Assembly (NCBI GenBank): GCA_022867105.1
Contig: JALHVH010000060.1
Coordinates: 1-7,779, forward strand
Source of the DNA: Candidatus Aminicenantota bacterium
GTDB taxonomy: Bacteria > Acidobacteriota > Aminicenantia > Aminicenantales > Saccharicenantaceae
DNA: 7,779 nucleotides
Reading direction: 5' to 3'
Every line of letters starts with the position of its first letter. The first letter of the stretch is position 1. The translations under genes were made by a program, and so were the position numbers. The notes below the pieces were generated by a model that was not told the DNA's origin, made no database searches, and saw nothing but the letters and a program-made list of their open reading frames with translations. Of this stretch, positions 6,919 to 7,779 are shown one piece after another.

Positions 6919-7779
6919 CTTGTTATCGAGCGTACCGAATTTTTTTTATAAAACCACATTGAAATAATCATAGCCGCTAAAGGAAATGCCACAGAAATTG
7001 CTGAGTTCAGCAAAATAAAAAAGAAGGCAAGCTCCGCAAATCTTTTTTTCGTACCATCCCAGAGCATTAAAAATAAGCCGACGAAAAACACGGCTGCAAA
7101 TAAACCAAGCTCATATATAAAAGCCCCTAAAAAAGACATGATTCTATTATCCCTGCCACTACCCCAAAAATAGCCTCCATAAACACTGCGAAGCTCCGAG
7201 CGCATCAAGCTGTATGAGTGAAACCCACCGGGCAAGCCATAGTTTATAAAGAAACCTTGGATTGGAAATATAACATCAGCCAACCTTTCATTTATGCTTT
7301 CATCAATATAGGCAAGCTCGACAACACGCATTGAAAACACTTTCTCATATAGAGAAAACAACCTGGTGCCCGGCACCAAACGCACGGCATAATGAACTGA
7401 CAAAAGGGATATTACTAAAGCTAATAATAAACCCACAGAAGAACGAACAGAAAAAGATCCTATTACAAAAAAGCAGATGCCAACAACCAAAAATAACACA
7501 GCCGTAGATGATCGAGAAAAGAACACCATAAAAGCGCTATTTAAAATAACAAGCAACCAAATCCTGAAAGGCAACTTGTAGTTTCCCGCAATTAAATACA
7601 TCCAACTTATAAAAAGAAGGAAAAGGCCAAAATAGGTAGGCTCGACGGCCAAACTCGTAACCCCTCTTGGTTCGCTCGTTCTCGCCGAAACCAAAAAATC
7701 AAATATCATCTTCCCATATCGCATTTGTAAAACTGCAACAAACAGCCAAATAATATTAGAAAAAATAATAATTTTCCAG
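6915..7779 (-). CDS. wzy: Wzy-type O-antigen/capsule polymerase, 3' part (5' end outside window)
   Basis: Multi-pass membrane protein that in Wzy-dependent pathways joins lipid-linked repeat units in the periplasm. An ATG at 7724-7722 is possible, but the frame stays open without a stop for 18 more codons to the window edge, and those codons encode a hydrophobic stretch (IIIFSNIIWLFVAVLQ). The real start therefore probably lies outside the window. Counting from the ATG, the fragment has membrane segments near residues 30-47, 52-69, 74-91 and 96-114, then a long polar loop (about 117-195), then segments near 198-222 and 229-258. The stretch RGVTSLAVEPTYFG (20-33), just before a membrane segment, resembles the RxxSLxxEPSYFG motif of many Wzy proteins. 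These proteins are poorly conserved, so the call rests on topology, this motif and the neighbours. The gene is AT-rich (20/60 GC at 7441-7500) compared with the next gene. It ends in a TGA overlapped by the TTG of a downstream relic frame. Confidence 0.82.
   Translation of the reverse strand, partial: WKIIIFSNIIWLFVAVLQMRYGKMIFDFLVSARTSEPRGVTSLAVEPTYFGLFLLFISWMYLIAGNYKLPFRIWLLVILNSAFMVFFSRSSTAVLFLVVGICFFVIGSFSVRSSVGLLLALVISLLSVHYAVRLVPGTRLFSLYEKVFSMRVVELAYIDESINERLADVIFPIQGFFINYGLPGGFHSYSLMRSELRSVYGGYFWGSGRDNRIMSFLGAFIYELGLFAAVFFVGLFLMLWDGTKKRFAELAFFFILLNSAISVAFPLAAMIISMWFYKKNSVRSITS

Overview
The window is the central part of an O-antigen or capsule gene cluster, most likely from a Gram-negative bacterium. 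All seven recognisable genes lie on the minus strand, so transcription runs from the right edge to the left edge. In transcription order they are: the 3' part of a Wzy-type polymerase (7779-6915), the three UDP-L-FucNAc synthesis genes wbjB/fnlA/capE (6789-5764), wbjC/fnlB/capF (5750-4623) and wbjD/fnlC/capG (4626-3499), a WbuB/WbjE-type glycosyltransferase (3466-2216), a WbjF/WbpV-type sugar epimerase/reductase (2164-1148), and a WbpL/WecA-type initiating sugar-phosphate transferase (1146-73). As I recall it, this is the order of the Pseudomonas aeruginosa serotype O11 locus (wzy-wbjB-C-D-E-F-wbpL), and the L-FucNAc trio also matches fnlABC of Escherichia coli O26 and cap5EFG of Staphylococcus aureus. 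The species cannot be named from the sequence. The WbpL-type initiator and the mixed base composition suggest a proteobacterium or related Gram-negative.

The genes form a coherent assembly line. WbjB, WbjC and WbjD convert UDP-GlcNAc to UDP-L-FucNAc. WbjF probably makes a UDP-D-FucNAc or UDP-D-QuiNAc from a 4-keto precursor. WbpL loads that sugar phosphate onto undecaprenyl phosphate, WbjE adds L-FucNAc, and Wzy polymerises finished repeats in the periplasm. The 4,6-dehydratase that would feed WbjF (WbpM type) and the flippase are not in the window. In known clusters a wbpM-like gene often follows wbpL, which would put it just beyond the left edge.

Gene spacing is tight: a 4-base ATGA overlap (wbjC/wbjD), one base between wbjF and wbpL, and gaps of 13, 32 and 51 bases elsewhere. 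This points to one transcription unit. The only larger gap, 125 bases between wzy and wbjB, is not empty. It holds a 26-codon reading frame starting at a TTG that overlaps the wzy stop codon as TTGA. Its translation looks like the N-terminus of a GT4 glycosyltransferase and then hits a stop, so I read it as the stump of a lost glycosyltransferase gene. Hand counts show that this stretch is GC-rich (35/60) between AT-rich flanks.

I saw no RNA genes, insertion sequences, CRISPR arrays or convincing terminators. The pathway itself is known. The most interesting new observation is the glycosyltransferase relic and what its loss implies for the present repeat-unit structure.
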